The notes below the pieces were generated by a model. It did no database searches. It had not been told where the DNA came from and saw only the letters and a list, made by a program, of their open reading frames with translations. A stretch of 64,000 nt of DNA. Source: CAZMXI01 sp964570205 (GTDB lineage: Bacteria; Planctomycetota; Phycisphaerae; Tepidisphaerales; Tepidisphaeraceae). The stretch's first letter is position 1. Each line of letters starts with the position of its first letter. Below, piece by piece: positions 50,474 through 59,329 of the stretch. Position numbers and translations under genes: made by a program. Where the stretch lies: contig CAZMXI010000003.1 in assembly GCA_964570205.1 (NCBI GenBank), positions 1 through 64,000 on the forward strand. The letters run 5' to 3'.

Positions 50474-52768
50474 CTATTTCAGACCCTCCGTGTTCATGCC
50501 TCGGGCCGGCACAACGAGCCCACCGTCGCCGCGATACTCTGTTTCGCCGAAGTTGACGGTCACCTTCACGCCGTTGGCAAATATCGTCTGCTGCACGGAA
50601 CGATCAGAGGTGAGAAACCGGTGGTTGGTCATCTCACTGTAGCCCGTCGCCCGGGCAATCGGGGCGCAGGCCCGGTAGCTCCTGATGAACTGCTCCCTGT
50701 TCTCCTCCCAGAATCTGCGGGAGAACATGTACATCGGGGGCGTGCCGTACAACGCGTTGAACAGATCCCGCTTCCACCATATCGCCGGAATCTTGTTGTT
50801 GTAGTCGCCCCAGTACCACTGGGCGATGCACGCATCGTGATAGACCAGTTCCCACAACGGAAGGCGGTACTTCTCGCCAACCTGGAACTTCGCCAGCTTC
50901 TCCGGCGCCTGGGTGAGGATCCTCTGCATGTTCCGGCCGGCATCGTCCACTCGATAAGGCCCGAGCGACAGCATCCCCTCGAAGTAATCGCAGTGGACGA
51001 CGGCCGCATCATGCCCGGTCTCCGACCCGCAGATCAGCTTGAACCGCTCGCTCACCACCCGAAGCAGTTCCATCTTGGCCTGGCGGCTCTGGGTACGGGT
51101 CATCGGATGATCGGGCGAGTAACACTCGCGCCAGGGAGAGGCCGTGGTGGTATCGATGAACCGGCAACCGTAGGGGTGCGTCTTCAGTTCACTCCCGATC
51201 CGCTTGATCGCATAACTCGGCGCTTTCAGGTCGCAAAGCACGCCGCACGGGATCATCTCCTTGCTGTTCCTGGCCTCGATCTCCCAGCCGTGAATCCATT
51301 TGCCCGCTCGGTCGAGGATGATGTCCTTGGGCCAGCCTTCGGTGGTCCAGTCGGGGTGCGTGTACCGGAGCCTGGAGAACTGGGCCGGGTCCATCAGATC
51401 CTGGTAGATGTCGTATCGGCTGGTGAGCACGCCGAAAGCGTTGAGTTGTCTGAGCGCATCGGGATTGGCACGACGGCTCCAGAGGATGCGGTCGATGCCC
51501 GCATCAAGCAGCTCGCGGCACATCTTGGTGTTGTCGCCTTCCCAGTACCACACATTGGCTGCGCCGATGAGCATGTCGATCTGCGGCCGTTCCCTGCGTT
51601 TCCGCTCAAAGGTCTTCAGCATGCCATTCCCGATGGCGTACTGGCGATAGCGTTTGGCCATGGCGACATGCCCGCCGTCGCTCAGGAAAACATAGCGGAC
51701 CCGGCGGGTATAGCCGAACCGGCCTTTCTGGCTCTCCCAAACCGGGCCGATCCAGCCCAGACCCTCGGTGCGGTTGATCTGGATCCGCGCATCGTCGGGC
51801 GTCTCCAGGATCCCGATGTATCCCGATCTGCCATCGGTGACGCCGAAAAATGGCATGCAGATGCCGTGACCGCCATAGGCAATCAGGTTCCAGTTCGGAA
51901 GGTCGGGATCGTCCACCGGATAGGATATCCCCTCGTTCATTGGAATCACCAGATACTGCCCCGGGCTTGAGCGAAAAGGCGCTGGATAATGGAGCATCGA
52001 GGCCATGTCGCCCTCGGATTCGATCGACACCAGCAGCTCCGGCTTGTCCTTCTGCAGCGCGATATCCAGTCTGAAGGATCGGTCTTCTTCGACGTCCAGC
52101 AGTTCCGCCATGATCCTCCCGTCACCGGAAGCGGCACGGGTCGAAACGAGGGCGGCGACGGGCGCATGCTGCTCGTGAATTGTGCGCGTCCGCTTGCTCT
52201 GGACACTGAACGTGAGCCTGGTCGGATCGAACCGCACGAGCAGCTCGCTGTTCTCGCAGGTGAGCTCTTCCGGCAGAGCCGCCCCACGGGCCCTGATACT
52301 CCCCTTGCTGGCCAGCTTCAGGTTGCGCACTTCGGTGATCGACTCGCCGTTGCCGACCAGCCGGGGCTGGATCTTCACCACACCGGGCCGAACCAACAGC
52401 CGTGCCCGGTTCGGTGCCCAGTCCCCGGCTTGGCGCACCGGCCGGAACCCGGCGGTCCACATAACCGCCTTGTTCGCGGCATCGTAGGTCACGAAACAGA
52501 CGCCCGCGTCGCCCTCGCCCTGCACCTTCAGGTCAGCAGTCAGCTCGAAGAGATCGCCTGGCTTCACGGGAATCTGTGTGTCGGGCGTCAACGACCAGTC
52601 GTTGCGTCCTTTGTGCTCCACTCGCGCGATGCCGGCTTGCTGGGTAATTCCAGAACCCGCGGCCTTGTCTCGGCACCAGAAACGCCAGTCGCCCGTCGAT
52701 GGAAGCTCCTGGGCTATCGCCGCCGATGCGAACAGCATGAGCGACACCGCGAACGCAATCAGTCGCAT
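50474..52768 (-). CDS. Secreted glycoside hydrolase, GH101/GH129-related
   Basis: A 764-residue exported protein (signal peptide MRLIAFAVSLMLFASAAIA-QE). Residues 25-170 are a carbohydrate-binding-like beta-sandwich (DWSLTPDTQIPVKPGDLFELTADLKVQGEGDAGVCFVTYD), then a beta-supersandwich (LLVRFDPTRLTFSVQSKRTRTIHE, VIPMNEGISYPVDDPD), then a barrel with CRELLDAGIDRILWSRRANPDALRQLNAFGVLTSRYDIY, RFIDTTTASPWRECYSPDHP and ICGSETGHDAAVVHCDYFEG, where the acidic residues probably act. The layout resembles glycosidases related to the GH101 endo-alpha-N-acetylgalactosaminidases; the family call is moderate. Start fixed by GGAGAAG and the signal peptide. Co-directional with the TrmO-like gene upstream. Confidence 0.7.
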   Translation of the reverse strand: MRLIAFAVSLMLFASAAIAQELPSTGDWRFWCRDKAAGSGITQQAGIARVEHKGRNDWSLTPDTQIPVKPGDLFELTADLKVQGEGDAGVCFVTYDAANKAVMWTAGFRPVRQAGDWAPNRARLLVRPGVVKIQPRLVGNGESITEVRNLKLASKGSIRARGAALPEELTCENSELLVRFDPTRLTFSVQSKRTRTIHEQHAPVAALVSTRAASGDGRIMAELLDVEEDRSFRLDIALQKDKPELLVSIESEGDMASMLHYPAPFRSSPGQYLVIPMNEGISYPVDDPDLPNWNLIAYGGHGICMPFFGVTDGRSGYIGILETPDDARIQINRTEGLGWIGPVWESQKGRFGYTRRVRYVFLSDGGHVAMAKRYRQYAIGNGMLKTFERKRRERPQIDMLIGAANVWYWEGDNTKMCRELLDAGIDRILWSRRANPDALRQLNAFGVLTSRYDIYQDLMDPAQFSRLRYTHPDWTTEGWPKDIILDRAGKWIHGWEIEARNSKEMIPCGVLCDLKAPSYAIKRIGSELKTHPYGCRFIDTTTASPWRECYSPDHPMTRTQSRQAKMELLRVVSERFKLICGSETGHDAAVVHCDYFEGMLSLGPYRVDDAGRNMQRILTQAPEKLAKFQVGEKYRLPLWELVYHDACIAQWYWGDYNNKIPAIWWKRDLFNALYGTPPMYMFSRRFWEENREQFIRSYRACAPIARATGYSEMTNHRFLTSDRSVQQTIFANGVKVTVNFGETEYRGDGGLVVPARGMNTEGLK

Positions 52769-52806
52769 AAAGGCTTCTCCACCATCCGCTTCCGCATGAT
52801 CACCTG

Positions 52807-53313
52807 CTACTTCGGCTTGGCCCACGCGGGCACCCTGGCGTCCGGAACGGAATCCGGGCCGGGCGTATACGGCTTGATATCCAGAATCGGCGTGCCGTCA
52901 AAGGCATCGATCTTCTCAACCTCAATCACGTTCTCCTTGACGGCGACGATCTTGCACAGGCTCATGGCGATCAGGTTCGGCCGCATCGGGGAGCGGCTGG
53001 CAAAAACGCCGGTCAGCGGATTGCTCCGGTCGCCGCGAGGGTGCACTTGAAGAACGGATCGCTTCTCCGGCGTGTCGTTCTCGTCAAACCACCACAGGAC
53101 ATGGATGTGCGAGAAGCCCTCCAGGCCCAACAGGCCCCGCTGATAGGCCTTGTCCAGAACAAGAGTTGTCCGGCCCTCAGCGACGCGCACCTGGCCGATG
53201 GGCCGCATCGTGAACGTCCTGTCCGTTTTCTCCTGGGCCTGGGTCGGGGGCATGCAGGCCATGATAACCACGATCCCGAGGCCCGCGATGGTTGCTCTGA
53301 TCAACGCTCTCAT
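52807..53313 (-). CDS. Exported TrmO/TsaA-like (UPF0066) protein
   Basis: A 168-residue protein whose mature part follows the TrmO/VirR beta-barrel family: MRPIGQVRVAEGRTTLVLDKAYQRGLLGLEGFSHIHVLWWFDENDT, VLQVHPRGDRSNPLTGVFASRSPMRPNLIAMSLCKIVAVKENVIEVEKIDAFDGTPILDIKPY. In the cytoplasm TrmO uses SAM to methylate t6A in tRNA-Thr. Here a signal peptide with a lipobox-like MACM (MRALIRATIAGLGIVVIMACMPPTQAQ) precedes the domain, so the protein is probably exported and cannot reach tRNA or SAM; its role is open. GGAGG lies before the ATG. Next to secreted carbohydrate enzymes. Confidence 0.78.
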   Translation of the reverse strand: MRALIRATIAGLGIVVIMACMPPTQAQEKTDRTFTMRPIGQVRVAEGRTTLVLDKAYQRGLLGLEGFSHIHVLWWFDENDTPEKRSVLQVHPRGDRSNPLTGVFASRSPMRPNLIAMSLCKIVAVKENVIEVEKIDAFDGTPILDIKPYTPGPDSVPDARVPAWAKPK

Positions 53314-53476
53314 ATCACCATCCTCCGCCCGCGGCCGTGTCCGGCATCGCCGGCCAGAATGCACCCCCGCAATACGCGACGCCGCCATGTTACCACAGCT
53401 TCGCCGGCAGATGACTTCACGGCACAAAAGAATGAACACCTCGCGGCCCGCGCGGTACCTTCCTGGTAAGGAGTGC

Positions 53477-55624
53477 ATGGGCATGATACGACGCAAAGCT
53501 CTGGAGCCGGCGATGATCCTGACCGCGTGGCTGCTGGCCGCGCAAGGCGCGTGGGGCGCGGAGGCCATGGTGGTCCATGTCAGCGTTCGTGGGAACGACC
53601 GCTGGTCAGGGCGCCTGGCCGAGCCCAATGCCAATCACAGCGATGGCCCGGTGGCGACCCTGACCGGCGCGCGCGATGCGCTTCGCAAGGCTCGATCAGG
53701 CGGCGCGGGCGGCTCGGCGATTGTGCGCATCGGCGGCGGCATGTATCGGATGGATCGGCCGCTGGTGCTCGATCCGACGGATTCCGGCTCCGCTGATGCC
53801 CCGGTGATCTACGAGGCGGCCGCCGGCCAGCGGCCCATCCTCAGCGGCGGGCGGGTCATTTCCGGCTGGAAGCAGAATGGCGATGTCTGGGAAACCCATC
53901 TGCCCGACGTCCAGCAGGGCCGGTGGCACTTCCGCCAGCTCTTCGTCAACGGCCAGCGCCGCCGCGTGGCTCGTTCTCCCAACCAGGGCTACTTCCGCAT
54001 TGCCGAACTGATTCCCGGCCCCATGGACCCTACCGCCAAGCGCGCCATCGCGCGACATAAGTTCAAGTTTGCCCCCGGCGATCTGAAGCCCTGCGAGCTC
54101 CTCGGCGATGCGAATATCGTGCTGATGCACTCGTGGGAGACCTCGATCCACCCGATCAAATCGATCGATCACACCACCAGCACCGTCGAGTTCGTTGCGC
54201 CGCTCAAGGAATGGTGGACGATTGGCTGGTGGGAAGAAAAGCAGCGGTACTTCGTCGAAAACGCCCGCGAGCTTCTCGATGCGCCCGGCGAATGGTACCT
54301 GAACCGCCAGACAGGAATCCTGGCCTACCGGCCGATGCCGGGAGAGTCCATCGATCAGGTTGAGGTGGTTGCCCCCGCCCTCACCGAACTGGTCCGATTC
54401 GCCGGCAACGCCGACCAGGGCCGGTTCGTCGAGCACATTACCCTCCGCGGCTTGACGTTTCACCATGCCGACTGGCAGCTCGATCCCAACGGCAACAGCA
54501 GCACCCAGGCGGCGGTGGAAGTCCCCGCCGCCATCATGGCCGATGGCGCCCGCAACTGCGCGATCAAGCAGTGCGAGGTGGCCCACGTCGGCACGTACGG
54601 CATCTGGCTGCGCCGCGGCAACAGGGAATGCGCCATCCAGGCCAACCGCCTCTTCGACCTCGGCGCAGGCGGAATCCGCGTCGGCGAGGCCGCCCGTTCA
54701 CGCACCGATGCCGGCGAATCCAGCCACAACCTCGTCGACAACAACCACATCCACGACGGCGGCCACGTCTATCCCGCCGGCATCGGCGTCTGGGTCGCCC
54801 AGAGCAGCCACAACACCATCTCGCACAACGACATCCACAACCTGCTCTATTCCGGCATCTCCATCGGCTGGAACTGGGATGACGCCCCCAACCGCACCCA
54901 CCACAACACCATCGAATTCAACCACGTCCACGACCTGGTCCATGGCCAGCTCAGCGATGCCGGCCTGATCTACTGCCTCGGCGCTTCGCCCGGCAGCGTG
55001 ATCCGCAACAACGTCTTCCACGACATCCAGCCCTACGAGAAGCCCGCTTTCGGTTGGGGCGTCTACCTGGATGCAACGTGCAGCGGCTACCTCGTCGAAA
55101 ACAACATCGTCTACAACACGCGCAGCGGCGGCCTGATGTACAGCAACGGCGGCCACGAGCACATCGTGCGCAACAACATCTTCGCCCTCCACCGCGACCA
55201 CACCCTCTGGCCCTACTGGGAAAAGCGGCCGAACACCTTCACCGGCAACATCGTCTACATGAACTCCGGCGAGTTCTTCGTCCCTTTCACCGAAGCCTCT
55301 TTCAAGGATCGCCTCTCCGCCAGCCAGTCGCTGGGCACGTGGGATCAGAACATCTACTGGCATGCCGATGGCCCTGCGAAGCTGCGCTTCTATGGCCGGA
55401 CTTTCGCCGAATGGCGGAAGCTGGGCCTCGATGAGCATTCGCAGATCGCCGACCCGCAGTTCGTGGACCCGGCCGCCTTCGATTTCCGACTCAAGGAAGG
55501 CTCTGCGGCACTGAAGATGGGCTTCAATCCCATCGATGCATCGAAGGCGGGGCTCTATGGTGATCCAGCCTGGATTGCCGAGCCGAAGGCGACGGGAAAA
55601 ACAAACCCGAACGCCAGGCGGTAG
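53477..55624 (+). CDS. Secreted right-handed parallel beta-helix protein
   Basis: A 715-residue exported protein (signal peptide to about AWGA-EA). VHVSVRGNDRWSGRLAEPNANHSDGPVATLTGARDALRKAR is the DUF1565-like start of secreted beta-helix enzymes. From residue 330 the solenoid shows repeated rungs: IKQCEVAHVGTYGIWLRRGN, HNLVDNNHIHDGGHVYPAGIGVWV, HNTISHNDIHNLLYSGISIGWN, SVIRNNVFHDI, YLVENNIVYNTRSGGLMYSNGG. Many relatives are polysaccharide lyases or GH141-type hydrolases; the activity is not decided by sequence alone. AAGGAG precedes the ATG; a second ATG two codons later is possible. It is followed by a heparinase-like lyase nine bases on. Confidence 0.82.
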   Translation: MGMIRRKALEPAMILTAWLLAAQGAWGAEAMVVHVSVRGNDRWSGRLAEPNANHSDGPVATLTGARDALRKARSGGAGGSAIVRIGGGMYRMDRPLVLDPTDSGSADAPVIYEAAAGQRPILSGGRVISGWKQNGDVWETHLPDVQQGRWHFRQLFVNGQRRRVARSPNQGYFRIAELIPGPMDPTAKRAIARHKFKFAPGDLKPCELLGDANIVLMHSWETSIHPIKSIDHTTSTVEFVAPLKEWWTIGWWEEKQRYFVENARELLDAPGEWYLNRQTGILAYRPMPGESIDQVEVVAPALTELVRFAGNADQGRFVEHITLRGLTFHHADWQLDPNGNSSTQAAVEVPAAIMADGARNCAIKQCEVAHVGTYGIWLRRGNRECAIQANRLFDLGAGGIRVGEAARSRTDAGESSHNLVDNNHIHDGGHVYPAGIGVWVAQSSHNTISHNDIHNLLYSGISIGWNWDDAPNRTHHNTIEFNHVHDLVHGQLSDAGLIYCLGASPGSVIRNNVFHDIQPYEKPAFGWGVYLDATCSGYLVENNIVYNTRSGGLMYSNGGHEHIVRNNIFALHRDHTLWPYWEKRPNTFTGNIVYMNSGEFFVPFTEASFKDRLSASQSLGTWDQNIYWHADGPAKLRFYGRTFAEWRKLGLDEHSQIADPQFVDPAAFDFRLKEGSAALKMGFNPIDASKAGLYGDPAWIAEPKATGKTNPNARR

Positions 55625-55633
55625 ATAGGGGCG

Positions 55634-57997
55634 ATGATCCACCGAATTCTCATCGCGTTGTGCTGCATCTCGTCCGCGGCGTTTTCGGCCGAGCTGCGCA
55701 TCAGCAACCGCGATCCCGCGCCCGACGAAGTCGGCTATCGTCCCGCCGATGGTTCCACGGTTCGCCTCAACCCGCCGTCCTTCGCCTGGCTTCATGAGAA
55801 GGCGGCGGCCACATACACCGTGCAATGGTCCGCCGATGAGGCGTTTTCATCCCCTCAGACCGTCGATCGCCTTCCCTGGAACACCTACACCCACAGCGAG
55901 CCGCTGAAGCCAGGCAGGTACTTCTGGCGCTATCGCTTTGCGGATGCAAAGGGTGGCCTTTCCGGCTGGAGCTCGGCCCGAAGCGTGATCGTGCCGCCGG
56001 ATGCCCGCCCCTTCGCCATGCCCACCCCGGCCCAGCAGCGCCAACGCGTGCCCCAGGCGCACCCCAGGCTGTTTGTCCGGCCGGAAGACCTCCCTCGCCT
56101 GCGCGAGCTGGCTCGCGGGCAAGAGGCGGATCTCTTCAACAAGCTCAAGGCGCAGGCCGACCGCCACATCGCCGCCGGCCCCACCCCCGAGCCCGAGCAC
56201 ATGGGCTCCGCACGCGATAAAGAGAACGCCGAACTGGTCAAATACTGGTGGCCCAACCGTGAACAGACCATGCGCGCCTGCCAGGAGGCCGAGAATATCG
56301 CCTTCGTCTACCTCATCACCCGCGAAGAAAAATACGCCCGCGCTGCGCGCAAGTGGGTCCTGCACCTCGCTTCCTGGAATCCCGATGGCCCCACCAACAT
56401 GACCATGAACTGCGAGGCCGCCAAGCCCATGCTCTATCGCCTCCCGCGCGCCTACGACTGGGCGTACGACGCCCTCGCCGACGCCGACCGCAAGGCCGTG
56501 CAGGCTGTCATGCTCCGCCGTGTCTCCGATGCCTGGAAGAGCGGCGAGATCGGCCGGGGCACCGGCCACATCAACAAGCCCTACAGCAGCCACGGCAACC
56601 GCATCTGGCACAAGGTCGGCGAGGCCGGCATCGCCTTCCTGGGCGAAGTCCCCGAGGCCGCGATGTGGCTCGACTACGCCGTCAACAAGTTCTACGCCTG
56701 CTACCCCGTCTGGTCGGATGATGATGGCGGCTGGCACGAGGGCGTCAGCTACTGGAGCGGCTACATGAGCAAGGTCGTCTGGTGGATGCAGGTCTCCGAC
56801 AGCGCCCTCCGGATCGACGGCCTCAGCAAGCCCTTCTTCTCGCAGGTGGGCGATTTCCCGATGTACGTCGCCCCGCCCAACTCGCCCAACATGGGCTTCG
56901 GCGACCTGTCGTACCGGCCGGTGCCCGCTTCCACAGGGCAATTCATGGACTACTTCATCCGCGCCAAAGGCGCCCAGAAGGATGGCGCCAGCGCCCGATA
57001 TTGGCGATGGTGGTGTGAGCAGTGGAAGATGCGCCCCCAGGACAGTGGCATCCTCGGGTTTCTCTACCGCGCTTCATTGCCACCGCTTCCGCCGGCCGAG
57101 GCGCCTGTTGACCTGCCCCAGTCCAAGGTCTTCCACGGCATCGGCGTAGCGGCCTTGAACAGCACGCTCCTCGATGCGCGGCAGGGCGTGCAGTTCCTCT
57201 TCAAGTCCAGCCCCTTCGGCACGCAGAGCCACGGCCATAATCCCCACAACACCTTCCAGCTCAACGCCTACGGCGAGCCGCTGCTGGTCACGTGCGCCTA
57301 TCGAGACCTCCACGGCAGCAAGTTCCACTATCAATACGTCCACAGCACCGTTGCCCACAATGGCGTATTGGTGAATGGCGAGGGCCAGACCAGGCACACC
57401 GCCGCCCCCCATGGCCGAATCATGACATCTCGGCTCACGAAAGAGTGGGATTACATCGTCGGCGATGCCACCGACGCCTACGCCAAACGCCTCAAGCGGT
57501 TCCACCGCCACGTGCTCTTCCTTAAGCCCGACATCATCGTGCTGTACGATGATCTGGAAGCAGCCGAGCCCGCAACATTCCAGTTCATGTTGCACGCCCT
57601 CAAGGCCTTCGATCTGAACGAGCCGGCCGGCCGCCTGTCGATCCAGATGCCCCAGGCCGGCGTGGCCGTCCAATACCTCTCCTCCGATGCCCTGAAGTTC
57701 CGCCAGTGGGATGGCTACAACCCGCCGCCCAACAAGCCCTTCCCCAACCAGTGGCACGTCGAGGCATCCACGCAGGCCAAGTCCAGTTCGGCCGGCATCC
57801 TCACCGTCATCATCCCCCACAAAGCCGCCCAGTCCGATCCCTGGTCCGCCCAGCGCATCGAGACCGATTCGGCTCTGGCCGCCCGCATCACCCGCGCTGG
57901 CAAAACCACCACCATCGCCTTCCGCAAGCCCGGCATCACCGGCAAGGCCACAATTCAGGGCCGGCAGTTCGACGACGCTGTGATGGTGGATCCGTGA
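55634..57997 (+). CDS. Heparinase II/III-like polysaccharide lyase with DUF4962 domain
   Basis: A 787-residue exported protein (signal peptide MIHRILIALCCISSAAFSA-EL). A fibronectin-like start (FAWLHEKAAATYTVQWSADEAFSSPQTVD, RYFWRYRFADAKGGLSGWS) leads into an alpha/alpha toroid (HPRLFVRPEDLPRLRELARG, AYDWAYDALADADRKAVQAVMLRRV, KPYSSHGNRIWHKVGEAGIAFLG, GGWHEGVSYWSGYMSKVVWW) and then the heparinase C-terminal sheet (SHGHNPHNTFQLNAYGEPLLVTCAYRD, STVAHNGVLVNGEGQ, LKPDIIVLYDDLEAAEPATFQFMLHALKAF). It should split uronic-acid-containing glycans by beta-elimination with Tyr/His catalysis. AGGGG precedes the ATG. Likely one operon with the beta-helix protein. Confidence 0.85.
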   Translation: MIHRILIALCCISSAAFSAELRISNRDPAPDEVGYRPADGSTVRLNPPSFAWLHEKAAATYTVQWSADEAFSSPQTVDRLPWNTYTHSEPLKPGRYFWRYRFADAKGGLSGWSSARSVIVPPDARPFAMPTPAQQRQRVPQAHPRLFVRPEDLPRLRELARGQEADLFNKLKAQADRHIAAGPTPEPEHMGSARDKENAELVKYWWPNREQTMRACQEAENIAFVYLITREEKYARAARKWVLHLASWNPDGPTNMTMNCEAAKPMLYRLPRAYDWAYDALADADRKAVQAVMLRRVSDAWKSGEIGRGTGHINKPYSSHGNRIWHKVGEAGIAFLGEVPEAAMWLDYAVNKFYACYPVWSDDDGGWHEGVSYWSGYMSKVVWWMQVSDSALRIDGLSKPFFSQVGDFPMYVAPPNSPNMGFGDLSYRPVPASTGQFMDYFIRAKGAQKDGASARYWRWWCEQWKMRPQDSGILGFLYRASLPPLPPAEAPVDLPQSKVFHGIGVAALNSTLLDARQGVQFLFKSSPFGTQSHGHNPHNTFQLNAYGEPLLVTCAYRDLHGSKFHYQYVHSTVAHNGVLVNGEGQTRHTAAPHGRIMTSRLTKEWDYIVGDATDAYAKRLKRFHRHVLFLKPDIIVLYDDLEAAEPATFQFMLHALKAFDLNEPAGRLSIQMPQAGVAVQYLSSDALKFRQWDGYNPPPNKPFPNQWHVEASTQAKSSSAGILTVIIPHKAAQSDPWSAQRIETDSALAARITRAGKTTTIAFRKPGITGKATIQGRQFDDAVMVDP

Positions 57998-58543
57998 TGC
58001 CCTGTGAAACGCCCGTCCGCCGTCCGGCCTCACAACCGTAATTCACCACAGAAGGTGACCATGCATCCCTGACGGTCGCTGTCGTCCCCAGTCGAAACCA
58101 CCTGCGTTCGGAGTCCGAGCTTCAGCTTGCCCCTTTGCCCCATCCCCCTCAATCGGCACGGAATCTGTTCGGTATATACCAAATAAGAATTTTATTTTTA
58201 TGCGAACATTTCTACCCCTCGTGCGTATAATACACCAGTCCGCACGCCATCCCGCACCCCGTTGGTGCCGAATGGCTCCGGCCTGACGCGCCGTACAACC
58301 CGAAGGGAGGGACGCATGTCTCCGCTTGCCCCGCAGCGCATCGCTGTCGCCGCACCCATCCATATCTGCCAGGGCCTGTCCCCCGCAGCACGCCTGCGCG
58401 CCCTGAATGCCCGCAGGATCAACTCTGCCAACTCCTCTGCCGCTGTCAGAAACGCAGATCCCGCGCCTCCCCCAAAAGCGATGGACAAGACCAACTCATC
58501 ACTGGAACCAGACCAGTGCCATCTCCAGGCCCCGCACCGCCGC
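57998..58543. other. Intergenic region with AT-rich promoter-like island
   Basis: About 545 bases without a convincing gene. The middle (58170-58235) is strikingly AT-rich for this genome: palindrome GGTATATACC at 58171-58180, a small AAATAA...TTATTT inverted repeat, and TATAAT at 58226-58231. To the right, AGGGAGGG stands just before an ATG at 58317, but the frame it opens runs antisense through four clear genes. Confidence 0.5.
58226..58231 (+). promoter_or_regulatory. TATAAT, possible -10 element
   Basis: A consensus -10 hexamer at the end of an AT-rich island. No good -35 (TTGACA-like) stands 16-18 bases upstream. It could drive an unrecognised short transcript to the right. Confidence 0.35.
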
Positions 58544-59302
58544 TCACCTGATCTCCGCCTCCACTCGCGAAATCGCTTCCAGGTACAGCGGCGATACATC
58601 GCCCACGGGGCTCTGGTCACCCACCGGGAACCGGTGATTGATCTGGTGCAGGTGGTGGATCGGCCACGTCGCCAGGTGCTCGCCCCACTGGGCGCTGGCG
58701 ACCGATACCATCGAGTCGTTTTCCCCCTCCTTCCGGCGGACAATCTCATATCCCAGCTTCAACGGCAGGGGCACCCGGTCGGCCGGACAGGCGGCCGAAA
58801 TCGAGAAATACCGCACCTCCGGCGAATCCGGCGCCTCGTCGTTGAACCGCCGAGCGGCCGCAATGGTCAGGTCGTTCCCGCCCCGCCCATCGATCCCGCA
58901 CCAGCTCAGCAAGGGCAGCCCGATCCGCTTCATCGGCGGGTTCTCCACCCAGAAGTCCGCCAGCGCGCTGCCCCGGTGCGGCGTGGCGATCGTCAGCAGT
59001 GCTGCGATGTGCCGCCCCATGCCCAGGCGAGAAATCATGTACCGCGCATCCAGCCCGCCCATCGAGTGCGCAATGACGATCGCCCGCTGGTTGCCCCGGT
59101 CGGCCAGCCACGGCAACGCCCTTGCCTTGATCTGTTCAGCGCGCTGCTCCACCGTCGCAATCGGCGGCGCGCCGGGCGTCAGCACCGGATGGCCCGCCCC
59201 GGCCAGCGCCGTCCTGATCTGGCCAAAATAGTCAAGTGTGACCGGCCCCAGTCGAATCCGATCGAAGCCGAAGATGCCGTGCAGCAGGATAATCGGTCGC
59301 AT
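58544..59302 (-). CDS. Alpha/beta-hydrolase, lipase/esterase type
   Basis: A 252-residue protein without a signal peptide. PIILLHGIFGF is the oxyanion strand, AIVIAHSMGGLDARYMIS the nucleophile elbow (Ser of HSMGG), TIATPHRGSALAD the following lipase signature, and NDSMVSVASAQWGE with HLHQINH supply likely Asp and His. This order is that of bacterial triacylglycerol lipases and PGAP1-like hydrolases. It should cleave an ester of a hydrophobic substrate in the cytoplasm or be exported by an unknown route. Transcribed away from the decarboxylase gene upstream, 27 bases apart on the same strand. Confidence 0.85.
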   Translation of the reverse strand: MRPIILLHGIFGFDRIRLGPVTLDYFGQIRTALAGAGHPVLTPGAPPIATVEQRAEQIKARALPWLADRGNQRAIVIAHSMGGLDARYMISRLGMGRHIAALLTIATPHRGSALADFWVENPPMKRIGLPLLSWCGIDGRGGNDLTIAAARRFNDEAPDSPEVRYFSISAACPADRVPLPLKLGYEIVRRKEGENDSMVSVASAQWGEHLATWPIHHLHQINHRFPVGDQSPVGDVSPLYLEAISRVEAEIR

Positions 59303-59329
59303 CGCGGCTCCTCGGCGGCAAAGACCGCG

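Noticed and set aside
50315..51970. A 551-codon plus-strand frame right of attR
   Set aside because: Antisense to the GH101-related hydrolase; the translation has no domain pattern.
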